Made by a program: the position numbers and the translations under genes. A DNA stretch of 64,000 nucleotides from Cronobacter turicensis z3032 (GTDB lineage Bacteria; Pseudomonadota; Gammaproteobacteria; Enterobacterales; Enterobacteriaceae), in NCBI GenBank assembly GCA_000027065.2, contig FN543093.2, positions 1,740,074-1,804,073 of the forward strand. Direction: 5' to 3'. How positions within the stretch are numbered: the stretch's first letter is position 1; each line of letters opens with the position of its first letter. The notes beneath the pieces were generated by a model that worked only from the letters and a program-made list of their open reading frames with translations, was not told the origin of the DNA and ran no database searches. Of this stretch, positions 1 to 10,151 are shown piece by piece.

Positions 1-1085
1 TCAACACCTGGAACCGCTTTTCGGTGCCGGCGTTTGCGCCGACGTTTCTGAATGTCAGCATGATAGGCTTTGCCCTTTTCGCCGCGCCGTATTTTAACCC
101 GCCGGTGCTGGCGCTCGCCTGGGCGGTCACGGTAGGCGGCGTGTTGCAGCTCGTTTATCAGCTGCCGCACCTGAAGAAAATCGGCATGCTGGTGCTGCCG
201 CGCATTAACTTTAAAGATGCGGGCGCGATGCGCGTCATGAAACAGATGGGGCCTGCCATCCTCGGCGTCTCGGTCAGCCAGATCTCGCTTATCATCAATA
301 CGATTTTCGCCTCGTTTCTGGTTTCCGGCTCGGTCTCCTGGATGTATTACGCCGACCGCCTGATGGAGTTTCCGTCGGGCGTGCTGGGCGTGGCGCTGGG
401 CACCATTCTGCTGCCGTCGCTGTCGAGAAGCTTCGCGAGCGGCAACCATGACGAATATTCACGTCTGATGGACTGGGGGTTGCGCCTGTGCTTTTTACTG
501 GCGCTGCCAAGCGCGGTGGCGCTCGGCATTCTCGCGAGACCGCTGACCGTCTCGCTGTTCCAGTACGGTAAATTCTCCGGTCACGACGCGCTGATGACCC
601 AGCAGGCGCTGGTGGCGTACTCGGTGGGGCTGATGGGGCTGATTGTCGTGAAGGTACTGGCGCCAGGGTTTTATTCACGGCAGGACATCAAAACGCCGGT
701 GAAAATCGCCATCGTAACGCTCATCATGACGCAGGTGATGAACCTGATGTTTATCGGGCCGCTGAAACACGCGGGGCTGGCGCTTTCTATTGGTCTTGCG
801 GCCTGTCTTAACGCGAGTCTGCTCTACTGGCAGCTGCGTAAACGCAAGATTTTCCAGCCGCAGCCGGGGTGGGGCGCATTTTTAGCGCGACTGATTATCG
901 CGGTGCTGGTGATGTCCGCGGCGCTGTTTGGCGTCATGCAAATCATGCCGGACTGGGCGCAGGGCACGATGCCGCTACGTCTGCTGCGTCTTGCTGGTGT
1001 CGTGGTCGCAGGCGTTATCGCGTACTTCGCGACGCTGACGTTACTGGGCTTTCGCGTGCGGGATTTCGCGCGTCGTACCGCGTAA
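1..1085 (+). CDS. murJ: MurJ lipid II flippase, 3' part (5' end outside window)
   Basis: This is the last ~360 codons of the peptidoglycan lipid II flippase of the inner membrane, which moves undecaprenyl-linked precursor to the periplasm for wall synthesis. The frame is open from base 3 and begins inside the protein with the family segment [20 protein letters not shown], so the GTG at 24 is an internal Val codon and not a start. The remainder is a series of hydrophobic helices (about nine to ten of the fourteen in the MATE-like MurJ fold) with basic loops between. The full protein is about 511 residues in E. coli. The next gene, flgN, converges on it, and a strong terminator follows. Confidence 0.97.
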   Translation, partial: NTWNRFSVPAFAPTFLNVSMIGFALFAAPYFNPPVLALAWAVTVGGVLQLVYQLPHLKKIGMLVLPRINFKDAGAMRVMKQMGPAILGVSVSQISLIINTIFASFLVSGSVSWMYYADRLMEFPSGVLGVALGTILLPSLSRSFASGNHDEYSRLMDWGLRLCFLLALPSAVALGILARPLTVSLFQYGKFSGHDALMTQQALVAYSVGLMGLIVVKVLAPGFYSRQDIKTPVKIAIVTLIMTQVMNLMFIGPLKHAGLALSIGLAACLNASLLYWQLRKRKIFQPQPGWGAFLARLIIAVLVMSAALFGVMQIMPDWAQGTMPLRLLRLAGVVVAGVIAYFATLTLLGFRVRDFARRTA

Positions 1086-1117
1086 ACCATACTGAACGGT
1101 TAAGCCGTACCCGTTAG

Positions 1118-1156
1118 AAAACGCGCCGGAGGCGTATTTCCCCGGCGCGTTTTTTT
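1118..1156 (+). terminator. Rho-independent terminator of murJ
   Basis: Perfect 9-bp GC-rich stem (ACGCGCCGG / CCGGCGCGT, 1121-1129 and 1142-1150) followed by seven T residues. An A-run precedes the stem, so it could also act weakly on the minus strand. Confidence 0.9.
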
Positions 1157-1190
1157 ATACCCGGTTTTCTCAATGCGTTTCTTCAGATGC

Positions 1191-1231
1191 AAAAAAACCT
1201 TCCAGCAGGTTTACCCTGCCGGAATGGCGTT
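1191..1231 (-). terminator. Rho-independent terminator of flgAMN (minus strand)
   Basis: Read on the minus strand, TTCCGGCAGG-GTAAA-CCTGCTGGAA forms a 10-bp stem with one mismatch (1200-1224) and is followed by GG and a T-run (1191-1197). It lies just past the flgN stop codon. Confidence 0.85.
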
Positions 1232-1253
1232 TTTTTAACCCAGGACCTTGCGG

Positions 1254-1679
1254 TCAGATGGCGATTTTCTTCCCGCCGCGATGCATACTCGCGGCAGTCT
1301 GCCCGTTAGCGCCGTAAAGCGCCGGCTCCTGAAGCGGTTTTAACACCGCCAGCGCCTGTGCGTTACGCGTCATCTGGCCTTCGAGCAACCAGCCGTTATG
1401 CTGGTTCAAATCGCGCAAATGCAGGGTTTTCTGAGTAATCGTCTGCCAGCGCTGCGCCATATCCGGCGGCGCGTCGCGGTGCGTATTCTGTTCGCTGCGG
1501 CGCTGCTGTTCCAGATAGTCCAGCGTGGCCAGCAACGAGCTTTTCTCTTCGGTGATGCGCTGAAGCGCACTACTGTTGAGGCTGCCCGCTGATAGCTGTT
1601 GCTGCTCCGCATCCATCACCGATTTCAGCGAATTCAGTACAGTTGTCATTTGGTCTAACAGTTCTGACAGACGGCTCAT
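1254..1679 (-). CDS. flgN: FlgN, export chaperone for FlgK and FlgL
   Basis: FlgN is the cytosolic chaperone that binds the C termini of the hook-filament junction proteins FlgK and FlgL and delivers them to the flagellar type III export gate. The 141-residue product is close to the E. coli length (138). It is mostly helical and charged, with a Gln-rich N-terminal half (DAEQQQLSAGS) and no signal or membrane segment. It starts 3 bp after the flgM stop, so the two are co-transcribed and translationally close. In this family flgN expression depends on both the flgA and the flgM promoters. It ends before a clear terminator shared by the operon. Confidence 0.96.
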   Translation of the reverse strand: MSRLSELLDQMTTVLNSLKSVMDAEQQQLSAGSLNSSALQRITEEKSSLLATLDYLEQQRRSEQNTHRDAPPDMAQRWQTITQKTLHLRDLNQHNGWLLEGQMTRNAQALAVLKPLQEPALYGANGQTAASMHRGGKKIAI

Positions 1680-1682
1680 AAA

Positions 1683-1976
1683 TTATTTATCCTGCAAGAA
1701 ACTCTGAGCTTCCTGGATAAGCGCATCGGCGATTTTGCCGGTATCCATTTTCAGCTCGCCATTACGAATGGCGGCCTTCAGCGCTTCCACACGCTCAACG
1801 TTGATGTCATCAGCGCCAGGCTTCATCAGTTTTGCCTGGGCGCCGCTTAAGGTGACGCTGGCGCTACCTGCCGCCGCGGTTTCGGTCGGACGGGCTTTTG
1901 GTGCCTGCGGTTCACTGTTTTCGCGCGGTTGCACCGTACTCACTGGTTTCAGGGGTGACGTGCGTTCAATGCTCAT
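1683..1976 (-). CDS. flgM: FlgM, anti-sigma-28 factor
   Basis: FlgM holds FliA (sigma-28) inactive until the hook-basal body is finished and is then exported through it, releasing late flagellar transcription. The product is 97 residues from ATG 1976 ([20 protein letters not shown]). That start matches the family and has an AGGAAAAA Shine-Dalgarno; an in-frame ATG five codons upstream (1991) overlaps that site and is unlikely. The N-terminal half is unstructured and serves as export signal. The C-terminal half ([16 protein letters not shown] onward) is the sigma-binding helix region. A near-consensus sigma-28 promoter precedes it, giving the known feedback loop. Confidence 0.97.
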   Translation of the reverse strand: MSIERTSPLKPVSTVQPRENSEPQAPKARPTETAAAGSASVTLSGAQAKLMKPGADDINVERVEALKAAIRNGELKMDTGKIADALIQEAQSFLQDK

Positions 1977-2039
1977 TGATTTTTTCCTCATAGAGGGGCT
2001 CGCGGCATAGAGCCGATATTCATCGTTAGTTGATTAACT

Positions 2040-2066
2040 ATATCGGCAGCCACAATGAATTCTTTA
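2040..2066 (-). promoter_or_regulatory. Sigma-28 (FliA) promoter of flgMN
   Basis: On the minus strand TAAA (2063-2066), 15 bp and GCCGATAT (2040-2047) match the FliA consensus TAAA-N15-GCCGATAA with one mismatch. It is about 65 bp upstream of the flgM start, in the short flgA-flgM gap, so flgM can be made as a late gene independently of flgA. Confidence 0.9.
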
Positions 2067-2072
2067 TAAAGA

Positions 2073-2732
2073 TTACAGGTTAATCAGAATAATCCCATCA
2101 GAACCCACGATGCCGCTTACCACCTGGCCTGAGGCCATTCTTACCCGGGCGTTTTGCGCCACCGCCGCATTGTTCAGGGCCCGGCCTTCGCCATTAATGC
2201 TAAAGCCTTCGCCGTTGGCGATAATCTGTACTTGCTGACCCGCTTTTACACGCCAGGACTGACGTACCATCGACAGCATTACCGGCTGATTTGGCGCGAG
2301 GTCACGCAGGGTAACAGCTTCGCGCGCCTGGTCAAGATTGAGCATAGCGTTTGGGGGCAGGAGATCCAGACGACCGCGCTCAAGACGCAGGTTGGATTCG
2401 TTCAGCGTGCCGCCGCGCGCGACAGGCTGGCTTGCCACCACATAGTTCCCGAAGGCCTGAACGTTGACCTGCATATACCGTTTCTGATCGCCGCACCGTA
2501 CCTGCACGCTAAGGTTTCCCCACAGACGCGCATTGCCCGGCAGGCTGAAATCAGGATTGTCGCAAGTCAGTCTCTGCGGCTCCGGCGTTTTCACCGTCAC
2601 CACCACCGCATCGCTAATTCCCGCCAGACGCTGCAAAAAGAAAGGCGTCAGCTGCGCGTTGAGCATATCGGCGAAAATGCCGGGGCTTAACAGCAGCAAA
2701 CCCGCGGCGAGACAGAATTTCAGGCTCTTCAT
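2073..2732 (-). CDS. flgA: FlgA, P-ring assembly chaperone
   Basis: FlgA is a periplasmic chaperone that helps FlgI assemble into the P ring in the peptidoglycan layer. The 219-residue product (E. coli 219) begins with a Sec signal peptide ([21 protein letters not shown], cleavage near residue 21-22). An SAF-type C-terminal domain follows, with the conserved stretch [18 protein letters not shown] at roughly residues 137-154 and a final beta-rich segment ending [10 protein letters not shown]. It is divergent from flgB across a 153-bp region that carries a candidate FlhDC site. It leads the flgAMN operon. Confidence 0.97.
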   Translation of the reverse strand: MKSLKFCLAAGLLLLSPGIFADMLNAQLTPFFLQRLAGISDAVVVTVKTPEPQRLTCDNPDFSLPGNARLWGNLSVQVRCGDQKRYMQVNVQAFGNYVVASQPVARGGTLNESNLRLERGRLDLLPPNAMLNLDQAREAVTLRDLAPNQPVMLSMVRQSWRVKAGQQVQIIANGEGFSINGEGRALNNAAVAQNARVRMASGQVVSGIVGSDGIILINL

Positions 2733-2785
2733 TGCACTTCTCCACTTTCGGAACAGGGAGGATTCTACTCTGCTCTGTTTTTGTT

Positions 2786-2826
2786 CAAGGCAACAAATAG
2801 CGACGCATTTTGCGTTTATTCCAACG
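2786..2826. promoter_or_regulatory. Candidate FlhD4C2 box between flgA and flgB
   Basis: An imperfect inverted repeat (CAACAAATAGCG, ten bases, CGTTTATTCCAACG) resembles the two AATAGCG-type half-sites separated by 10-12 bp that FlhD4C2 binds. The location between the divergent class II operons flgAMN and flgBCDEFGHIJ fits. Spacing and half-site match were judged by eye. Confidence 0.55.
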
Positions 2827-2885
2827 ATAACGCACGCGTGAGGAACAGTAAGCTGTGCACACTCACCAGACTAAGTGGAGGAATC

Positions 2886-3299
2886 ATGCTCGATAAACTG
2901 GACGCCGCGCTGCGCTTTCAACAGGAAGCAATCAATTTACGCGCTCAGCGTCAGGAGATCCTGGCGGCCAATATCGCCAACGCCGATACCCCCGGTTATC
3001 AGGCGCGCGATATTGATTTCGCCAGCCAACTGAAAAAAGTGATGGATCAGGGCCGCGCGTCAGGAAGCACCATGACGCTCGCCATGACCTCATCACGCCA
3101 TATACCGGCTCAGGCGTCGACCGGCGCTTCTCTTGATTTGCTGTACCGCGTGCCGGATCAGCCGTCGATGGATGGCAACACCGTCGACATGGACCGTGAG
3201 CGTACCCAGTTTGCCGACAACAGCCTGAAGTATCAGACCGATCTGCAGGTTCTTGGCGGCCAAATCAAGAGCATGATGTCCGTGCTGCAGCAACAGTAA
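2886..3299 (+). CDS. flgB: FlgB, flagellar proximal rod protein
   Basis: FlgB is a proximal rod subunit of the flagellar basal body, exported by the flagellar type III system. The start is ATG 2886 ([20 protein letters not shown]), preceded by a strong GGAGG-like site at 2877-2882. An open frame reaches further upstream but has no family similarity. The 137-residue product is the family length and carries the rod signature [15 protein letters not shown] near the N terminus. Its C-terminal helix ([19 protein letters not shown]) packs against the N-terminal helix in the rod. It is first gene of the flgBCDEFGHIJ operon. Confidence 0.97.
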   Translation: MLDKLDAALRFQQEAINLRAQRQEILAANIANADTPGYQARDIDFASQLKKVMDQGRASGSTMTLAMTSSRHIPAQASTGASLDLLYRVPDQPSMDGNTVDMDRERTQFADNSLKYQTDLQVLGGQIKSMMSVLQQQ

Positions 3300-3312
3300 G
3301 GGTTAAGAAGCG

Positions 3313-3717
3313 ATGGCGCTTTTAAATATTTTCGACATTGCCGGTTCCGCGATGACCGCGCAATCCAAACGCATGAACGTGGCGGCAAGTAACCTTGCCA
3401 ACGCCGACAGTGCGACCGGGCCGGATGGCCAGCCTTATCGCGCAAAGCAAGTGATTTTCCAGGTTGATGCCGCGCCAGGCGCCGCCACCGGCGGCGTAAA
3501 GGTAACGGATGTCGTGGAAAGTCAGGCGCCGGACAAACTGGTCTATGAGCCAGGCAACCCGCTGGCGGATGCCAAGGGTTATGTCCGTATGCCGAACGTT
3601 GACGTGGTCGGCGAGATGGTGAACTCCATGTCCGCCTCACGCAGCTACCAGGCCAACGTAGAAGTGCTGAACACCGTGAAAAGCATGATGCTGAAAACGC
3701 TCACGCTCGGTCAATAA
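3313..3717 (+). CDS. flgC: FlgC, flagellar proximal rod protein
   Basis: FlgC forms the proximal rod with FlgB and FlgF. The 134-residue product matches the E. coli length. The N-terminal rod motif [20 protein letters not shown] lies at about residues 24-43, and a long C-terminal helix ([20 protein letters not shown]) supplies the conserved hydrophobic packing surface. It follows flgB by 13 bp and precedes flgD by 11 bp, with no sign of independent regulation. Confidence 0.97.
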   Translation: MALLNIFDIAGSAMTAQSKRMNVAASNLANADSATGPDGQPYRAKQVIFQVDAAPGAATGGVKVTDVVESQAPDKLVYEPGNPLADAKGYVRMPNVDVVGEMVNSMSASRSYQANVEVLNTVKSMMLKTLTLGQ

Positions 3718-3728
3718 AGGAGAGAGTT

Positions 3729-4409
3729 ATGTCGGTTACGTCCAGCATTAACGAAAGTTACAGTCCCAGCAGTGCCAGCAGCGCGACCTCCAGCACCAGT
3801 CTGACAGGGAGCAATGCCTCGGACCTGCAAAGCAGCTTCCTGACGCTTTTGGTGGCGCAGCTGAAAAACCAGGACCCGACCAACCCGATGCAGAACAACG
3901 AACTGACCACGCAGCTTGCGCAGATCAGCACCGTGAGCGGCATCGAGAAACTGAACACCACGCTCGGATCTATCTCCGGCCAGATCGATAACAGCCAGTC
4001 GCTTGCGGCGAGCGCGCTTATCGGTCACGGCGTGATGATCCCGGGCAGCACCATTCTGACCGGCAAAGACACCACGACACCGTTTGGCGTCGAGTTGCAA
4101 CAGGCCGCAGATAAAGTTACCGCCACTGTCACTGATAAGAGCGGGAAAGTCGTTCGTACCATCGAAATCGGCGCGCTGAGCGCTGGCGTCCATACCTTCT
4201 CTTGGGATGGCTCGATGAGCGACGGCACCAAGGCGCCGGATGGCTCCTACAACGTCTCCATTGCCGCAAGCAACGGTGGCACCCAGTTGGTCGCACAGCC
4301 GCTTAACTTCGCGTTGGTAAACGGCATTACGCGAAGCAACGGTTCGAACCTGCTGGATCTGGGCACCTACGGGACCACGACACTCGACCAGGTACGGCAA
4401 ATTATTTAA
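3729..4409 (+). CDS. flgD: FlgD, hook cap / scaffolding protein
   Basis: FlgD caps the growing hook and drives FlgE polymerization; it is replaced by FlgK when the hook is finished. The 226-residue product (E. coli 231) has a Ser-rich, poorly ordered N terminus, the conserved FLTLLVAQLKNQDPTNPMQN segment (about residues 37-56) and a C-terminal fibronectin/tudor-like region with SWDGSMSDGTKAPDGSYNVS. A strong GGAGAGAG ribosome site precedes ATG 3729. It sits just before the hook gene it serves. Confidence 0.97.
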   Translation: MSVTSSINESYSPSSASSATSSTSLTGSNASDLQSSFLTLLVAQLKNQDPTNPMQNNELTTQLAQISTVSGIEKLNTTLGSISGQIDNSQSLAASALIGHGVMIPGSTILTGKDTTTPFGVELQQAADKVTATVTDKSGKVVRTIEIGALSAGVHTFSWDGSMSDGTKAPDGSYNVSIAASNGGTQLVAQPLNFALVNGITRSNGSNLLDLGTYGTTTLDQVRQII

Positions 4410-4435
4410 GCCTTCAATCTTATCAGGAGTAAGAA

Positions 4436-5668
4436 ATGGCCTTTTCACAAGCGGTCAGCGGTCTGAATGCTGCCAGCACCAACCTTGACGTTATCGGCAA
4501 CAACATTGCCAACTCCGCCACTTATGGTTTTAAGTCTGGCTCCGTCTCTTTCGCCGACATGTTTGCCGGTTCGAAAGCGGGCCTGGGCGTTAAAGTCGCG
4601 GGTATTACCCAGGACTTCGGCGACGGCGTAACCACCAACACCGGCCGTAAGCTGGACGTAGCTATCAGCCAGAACGGTTTCTTCCGTCTGCTCGACAGCA
4701 ACGGCGGCGTGTTCTATAGCCGTAACGGCCAGTTCAAACTGGACGAAAAAAGCAACCTGGTGAACATGCAGGGTATGCAGGTGACCGGCTATCCGGCAAC
4801 CGGCACCCCGCCGACCGTTCAGCAGGGCGCAGACCCGATTCCGCTGACCATCCCGACCGCGCAGATGCCGGCAAGCCAGACCACCAGCGCGAACTTCGTG
4901 ATGAACCTGAACTCCTCTGATGATGTTCCGGCGCAGACCCCGTTCGATCCGGCTAACTCCAGCACCTTTAACAAAAGCGTGCCGCTGACCGTTTACGATA
5001 GCCTGGGTAACGAACACAACCTGAAGCTGTACTACGTGAAGACGGCGGATAACAAGTGGGATGTCTATAACATGGACACCAGCGTTAGCTCCGCGACGCC
5101 GACCACCCCGCTGACCAGCCTGACCTTCAGCGACAGCGGCGCCCTGACCGGCATCACCAACGCCGCACCGGCGGGCTCCCAGCAGGTGCCGATTTCTGTG
5201 ACCTCCCTGAACGGCTCCGCAGCGTTCAGCTTCAGCATGAACCTGACCGGCACCACGCAGCAAAACTCCGGCGCCAACGTCCTGCTGACTTCCAACCAGA
5301 ACGGCTACAAGCCGGGCGACCTGGTGGGTTACCAGGTGAACGAAGATGGCAGCCTGGTCGGTAACTACTCTAACGAGAAGAGCCAGCTGCTGGGCCAGAT
5401 CGTTCTGGCGAACTTCGCGAACCCGGAAGGTCTCTCTTCTCAGGGCGACAACGTCTGGTCTGCAAGCACCGCTTCTGGCGTGGCGCTGCTGGGCTCTGCC
5501 GGTACCGGCAACTTCGGCAAGCTGACCAGCGGCGCGCTTGAAGCGTCCAACGTCGACCTGAGTAAAGAACTGGTCAACATGATCGTCGCGCAGCGTAACT
5601 ACCAGTCGAACGCGCAGACCATCAAGACTCAGGACCAGATCCTCAATACCCTGGTTAACCTGCGCTAA
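4436..5668 (+). CDS. flgE: FlgE, flagellar hook protein
   Basis: FlgE is the subunit of the flexible hook joining motor and filament. The 410-residue product is slightly longer than the 402-403 of E. coli/Salmonella. The N-terminal helix carries GNNIANSATYGFKSGSVSFA, typical of rod/hook axial proteins, and the C terminus LVNMIVAQRNYQSNAQTIKT is the matching coiled-coil partner. The centre (about residues 140-300) is Thr/Ser-rich and is the surface-exposed, variable D1/D2 part. CAGGAG lies 8 bp before the ATG. Confidence 0.98.
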   Translation: MAFSQAVSGLNAASTNLDVIGNNIANSATYGFKSGSVSFADMFAGSKAGLGVKVAGITQDFGDGVTTNTGRKLDVAISQNGFFRLLDSNGGVFYSRNGQFKLDEKSNLVNMQGMQVTGYPATGTPPTVQQGADPIPLTIPTAQMPASQTTSANFVMNLNSSDDVPAQTPFDPANSSTFNKSVPLTVYDSLGNEHNLKLYYVKTADNKWDVYNMDTSVSSATPTTPLTSLTFSDSGALTGITNAAPAGSQQVPISVTSLNGSAAFSFSMNLTGTTQQNSGANVLLTSNQNGYKPGDLVGYQVNEDGSLVGNYSNEKSQLLGQIVLANFANPEGLSSQGDNVWSASTASGVALLGSAGTGNFGKLTSGALEASNVDLSKELVNMIVAQRNYQSNAQTIKTQDQILNTLVNLR

Positions 5669-5688
5669 TTGTCTGAAGGGATGGCTTA

Positions 5689-7246
<1,558 letters not shown>

Positions 7247-7253
7247 AGCCTGT

Positions 7254-7280
7254 TTCGGTGTGGCGTAATGCCACACCGAA
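7254..7280 (+). repeat. Perfect 11-bp stem-loop between flgG and flgH
   Basis: TTCGGTGTGGC (7254-7264), loop GTAAT, GCCACACCGAA (7270-7280). No T-run follows, so it is not a typical terminator. It lies 13-23 bp before the flgH start and may act in mRNA stability or as a partial processing/attenuation site. Confidence 0.75.
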
Positions 7281-7302
7281 CGCCACTACGAAGATGAAAG
7301 CA

Positions 7303-8001
7303 ATGCAAAAGACCGGTGCGCAACTCTGCCCTATCGCGATAGCTCTCGCATTAACCCTGTCGGGCTGTGCGTGGGTGCCTTCTACTCCGCTGGTTCAGGG
7401 CGCGACGACCGCGCAGCCCGCACCTGCCCCCGCGCCGGTGGTTAACGGTTCCATTTTCCAGTCCGTACAGCAGATTAACTACGGTTATCAGCCGCTGTTC
7501 GAAGATCGTCGTCCGCGTAACGTCGGCGACACGCTCACTATTGAGCTGCAAGAAAACGTCAGCGCGAGCAAGAGCTCGTCGGCAAACGCCAGCCGCGACG
7601 GCAAGACCAACTTTGGTCTCGACACCGTTCCTCGCTATCTGCAGGGCCTCTTCGGCAATGCGCGCGCCGATATCAGCGCATCCGGCGGCAATACCTTTAA
7701 TGGCAAAGGCGGCGCTAACGCCAGCAACACCTTCAGCGGCACGCTGACCGTGACCGTCGATCAGGTTCTCGCCAACGGCAACCTGCACGTGGTAGGTGAA
7801 AAACAGATCGCCATCAACCAGGGCACAGAATTCATCCGCTTCTCGGGCGTGGTTAACCCTCGCACCATTAGCGGCAGCAACACGGTACCGTCCACGCAGG
7901 TGGCGGATGCCCGAATCGAATATGTCGGCAACGGCTACATCAACGAAGCGCAGAACATGGGATGGCTACAGCGTTTCTTCCTTAATTTATCGCCGATGTA
8001 A
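7303..8001 (+). CDS. flgH: FlgH, outer-membrane L-ring lipoprotein
   Basis: FlgH forms the L ring, the bushing of the flagellar rod in the outer membrane. The 232-residue product begins with a lipoprotein signal peptide whose lipobox is LSGC (Cys about residue 22). It continues with conserved [20 protein letters not shown] and the C-terminal [13 protein letters not shown] and [13 protein letters not shown] chose ATG 7303 to match the 232-residue family length; ATG 7294, three codons upstream, is equally possible because both have only weak Shine-Dalgarno sequences. Earlier GTG/ATG codons lie inside the hairpin before the gene and are unlikely starts. Confidence 0.96.
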   Translation: MQKTGAQLCPIAIALALTLSGCAWVPSTPLVQGATTAQPAPAPAPVVNGSIFQSVQQINYGYQPLFEDRRPRNVGDTLTIELQENVSASKSSSANASRDGKTNFGLDTVPRYLQGLFGNARADISASGGNTFNGKGGANASNTFSGTLTVTVDQVLANGNLHVVGEKQIAINQGTEFIRFSGVVNPRTISGSNTVPSTQVADARIEYVGNGYINEAQNMGWLQRFFLNLSPM

Positions 8002-8013
8002 CAGAGGTGAAAA

Positions 8014-9111
8014 ATGTTTAAATCGCTCCCAGGACTCCTGCTGCTGCTCGTCGCGACGTTCGCGCAAGCTGACCGCATTCGTGACTTAACCACCGTACAG
8101 GGCGTACGTGAAAACTCCCTGATCGGCTATGGCCTTGTGGTGGGCCTTGACGGTACTGGCGACCAGACGACCCAGACGCCGTTTACCACCCAGAGCCTGA
8201 ACAACATGCTCTCTCAGCTGGGGATCACCGTTCCGGCGGGCACCAACATGCAGCTGAAAAACGTGGCGGCGGTAATGGTTACCGCCTCTTACCCGGCGTT
8301 CGCGCGCCAGGGGCAGGCCATTGATGTGGTGGTCTCCTCTATGGGTAACGCCAAAAGCCTGCGCGGCGGTACGCTGCTGATGACGCCGCTGAAAGGCGTC
8401 GATAACCAGGTTTACGCACTGGCGCAGGGCAACATTCTGATCGGCGGCGCGGGCGCTTCCGCAGGCGGCAGCAGCGTGCAGGTGAACCAGCTTAACGGCG
8501 GGCGTATTACCAACGGCGCGGTGATTGAGCGTGAACTGCCGACCCAGTTCGGCAACGGCAACACCATTAACCTGCAGCTGAATAATGATGACTTCACGCT
8601 GGCGCAGCAGATCTCCGACACCATCAACCGCGCGCGCGGTTATGGCTCCGCGGTCCCGCTGGACGCCCGTACCGTTCAGGTGCGCGCGCCGAGCGGCGGC
8701 AGCTCTCAGGTACAGCTGCTGGCGGGTATCCAGAACCTCGAAGTGAATGTCGCGGTACAGGACGCCAAAGTCATTATTAACTCGCGCACCGGCTCGGTCG
8801 TGATGAACCGCGAAGTGTCGCTGGACAGCTGCGCGGTCGCGCAGGGCAACCTCTCTGTGACGGTCAACCAGCAGGCCAACGTCAGCCAGCCGAATACGCC
8901 GTTTGGCGGCGGCCAGACTGTCGTGACGCCGCAGACGCAGATCGATATGCGCCAGAGCGGCGGCGCGCTGCAGCGCGTGACCTCCAGCGCCAACCTGAAC
9001 AGCGTGGTGCGCGCGCTTAACGCGCTGGGCGCTACGCCGATGGATCTGATGTCGATTCTGCAATCCATGCAAAGCGCGGGGTGTCTGCGCGCAAAACTGG
9101 AAATCATCTGA
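8014..9111 (+). CDS. flgI: FlgI, periplasmic P-ring protein
   Basis: FlgI assembles into the P ring around the rod in the peptidoglycan layer with help from FlgA. The 365-residue product equals the E. coli length and starts with a cleavable Sec signal peptide ([19 protein letters not shown]). Then come the conserved start of the mature protein [20 protein letters not shown] and the [13 protein letters not shown] segment. Two Cys residues near the C-terminal third ([18 protein letters not shown]) fit the disulfide known for this protein. The stop overlaps the flgJ start (TGATG). Confidence 0.98.
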   Translation: MFKSLPGLLLLLVATFAQADRIRDLTTVQGVRENSLIGYGLVVGLDGTGDQTTQTPFTTQSLNNMLSQLGITVPAGTNMQLKNVAAVMVTASYPAFARQGQAIDVVVSSMGNAKSLRGGTLLMTPLKGVDNQVYALAQGNILIGGAGASAGGSSVQVNQLNGGRITNGAVIERELPTQFGNGNTINLQLNNDDFTLAQQISDTINRARGYGSAVPLDARTVQVRAPSGGSSQVQLLAGIQNLEVNVAVQDAKVIINSRTGSVVMNREVSLDSCAVAQGNLSVTVNQQANVSQPNTPFGGGQTVVTPQTQIDMRQSGGALQRVTSSANLNSVVRALNALGATPMDLMSILQSMQSAGCLRAKLEII

Positions 9112-10076
9112 TGCTGACTGATAGCAAATTACTGTCCAGCGCCGCCTTTGACGCGCAATCGCTTAATGACCTGAAAACTAAGGTCGCAAAGGATCCGAAC
9201 GGCAACCTGAAATCGGTTGCCCGTCAGATGGAAGGGATGTTCGTGCAAATGATGCTGAAAAGCATGCGCGAAGCGCTGCCCAAGGATGGGCTGTTCAGTA
9301 GCGATCAGACCCGGCTTTACACCAGCATGTACGATCAGCAAATCGCCCAGCAGATGACAGCGGGCAAAGGCTTAGGCCTCGCGGACATGATGGTGAAACA
9401 GATGGGCGGCGAGCAGGCTGCCGCAGAGCAGCCTGCCGACGCCGCGGATACCGCGGCTCAGGTGCCGATGAAGTTTGATATCGACACCATGAACAGCTAC
9501 CGCAACCAGGCGATTACGCAGATTGTGCGCCAGGCCATGCCGAAAGCGCCGTCAAACGAAGAACCGCTTTCCGGCGATAGCAAAGACTTCCTGGCGCAGC
9601 TTTCGCTGCCTGCGAAGCTTGCGAGCGAGCAGAGCGGCGTGCCGCACCACCTGATTCTGGCGCAGGCCGCGCTGGAATCGGGCTGGGGCCAGCGCCAGAT
9701 CCGCAAAGAGAACGGCGAGCCGAGCTTTAACATCTTCGGCGTTAAGGCGACTTCTTCCTGGAAAGGGCCGGTGACCGAGATCACCACCACCGAATATGAA
9801 AACGGCGAAGCGAAAAAGGTCAAAGCGAAGTTCCGCGTTTACGGCTCCTACCTTGAGGCGCTGTCGGACTACGTAGGCATGCTGACGCGCAACCCGCGCT
9901 ATGCGGCGGTCACCACAGCCGCCTCGGCGGAAGAGGGGGCGAAAGCCTTGCAGAACGCCGGTTACGCCACCGATCCGAACTACGCACGCAAGCTGACCAG
10001 CATGATTCAGCAGATGAAATCGGTGGGTGAAAAAGTGAGCAAAGCGTACAGCCAGGATATCTCAACGCTGTTCTGA
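9111..10076 (+). CDS. flgJ: FlgJ, rod cap and peptidoglycan hydrolase
   Basis: FlgJ caps the growing rod (N-terminal half) and opens the peptidoglycan for it (C-terminal beta-N-acetylglucosaminidase domain). The start is ATG 9111, overlapping the flgI stop; an upstream in-frame ATG would extend into flgI. The product is 321 residues, slightly longer than E. coli (313), with an Ala-rich linker around residues 100-125 (EQAAAEQPADAADTAAQVP). The hydrolase domain shows AQAALESGWGQ with the catalytic Glu and NIFGVKATSSWKG. It ends the flgB operon. Confidence 0.97.
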   Translation: MLTDSKLLSSAAFDAQSLNDLKTKVAKDPNGNLKSVARQMEGMFVQMMLKSMREALPKDGLFSSDQTRLYTSMYDQQIAQQMTAGKGLGLADMMVKQMGGEQAAAEQPADAADTAAQVPMKFDIDTMNSYRNQAITQIVRQAMPKAPSNEEPLSGDSKDFLAQLSLPAKLASEQSGVPHHLILAQAALESGWGQRQIRKENGEPSFNIFGVKATSSWKGPVTEITTTEYENGEAKKVKAKFRVYGSYLEALSDYVGMLTRNPRYAAVTTAASAEEGAKALQNAGYATDPNYARKLTSMIQQMKSVGEKVSKAYSQDISTLF

Positions 10077-10082
10077 AACCGC

Positions 10083-10109
10083 TCAAGTTCTCTTAAGCGC
10101 TGCCGATAA
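10083..10109 (+). promoter_or_regulatory. Sigma-28 (FliA) promoter of flgKL
   Basis: TCAA (10083-10086), 15 bp and GCCGATAA (10102-10109) match the FliA consensus with a perfect -10 and one mismatch in -35. It lies about 43 bp before the flgK start, so flgKL can be transcribed as class III genes in addition to read-through from flgJ. Confidence 0.9.
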
Positions 10110-10151
10110 ATATCGTCAGGACCCGCATATGAATGTTCAAAAGGAACCTCC

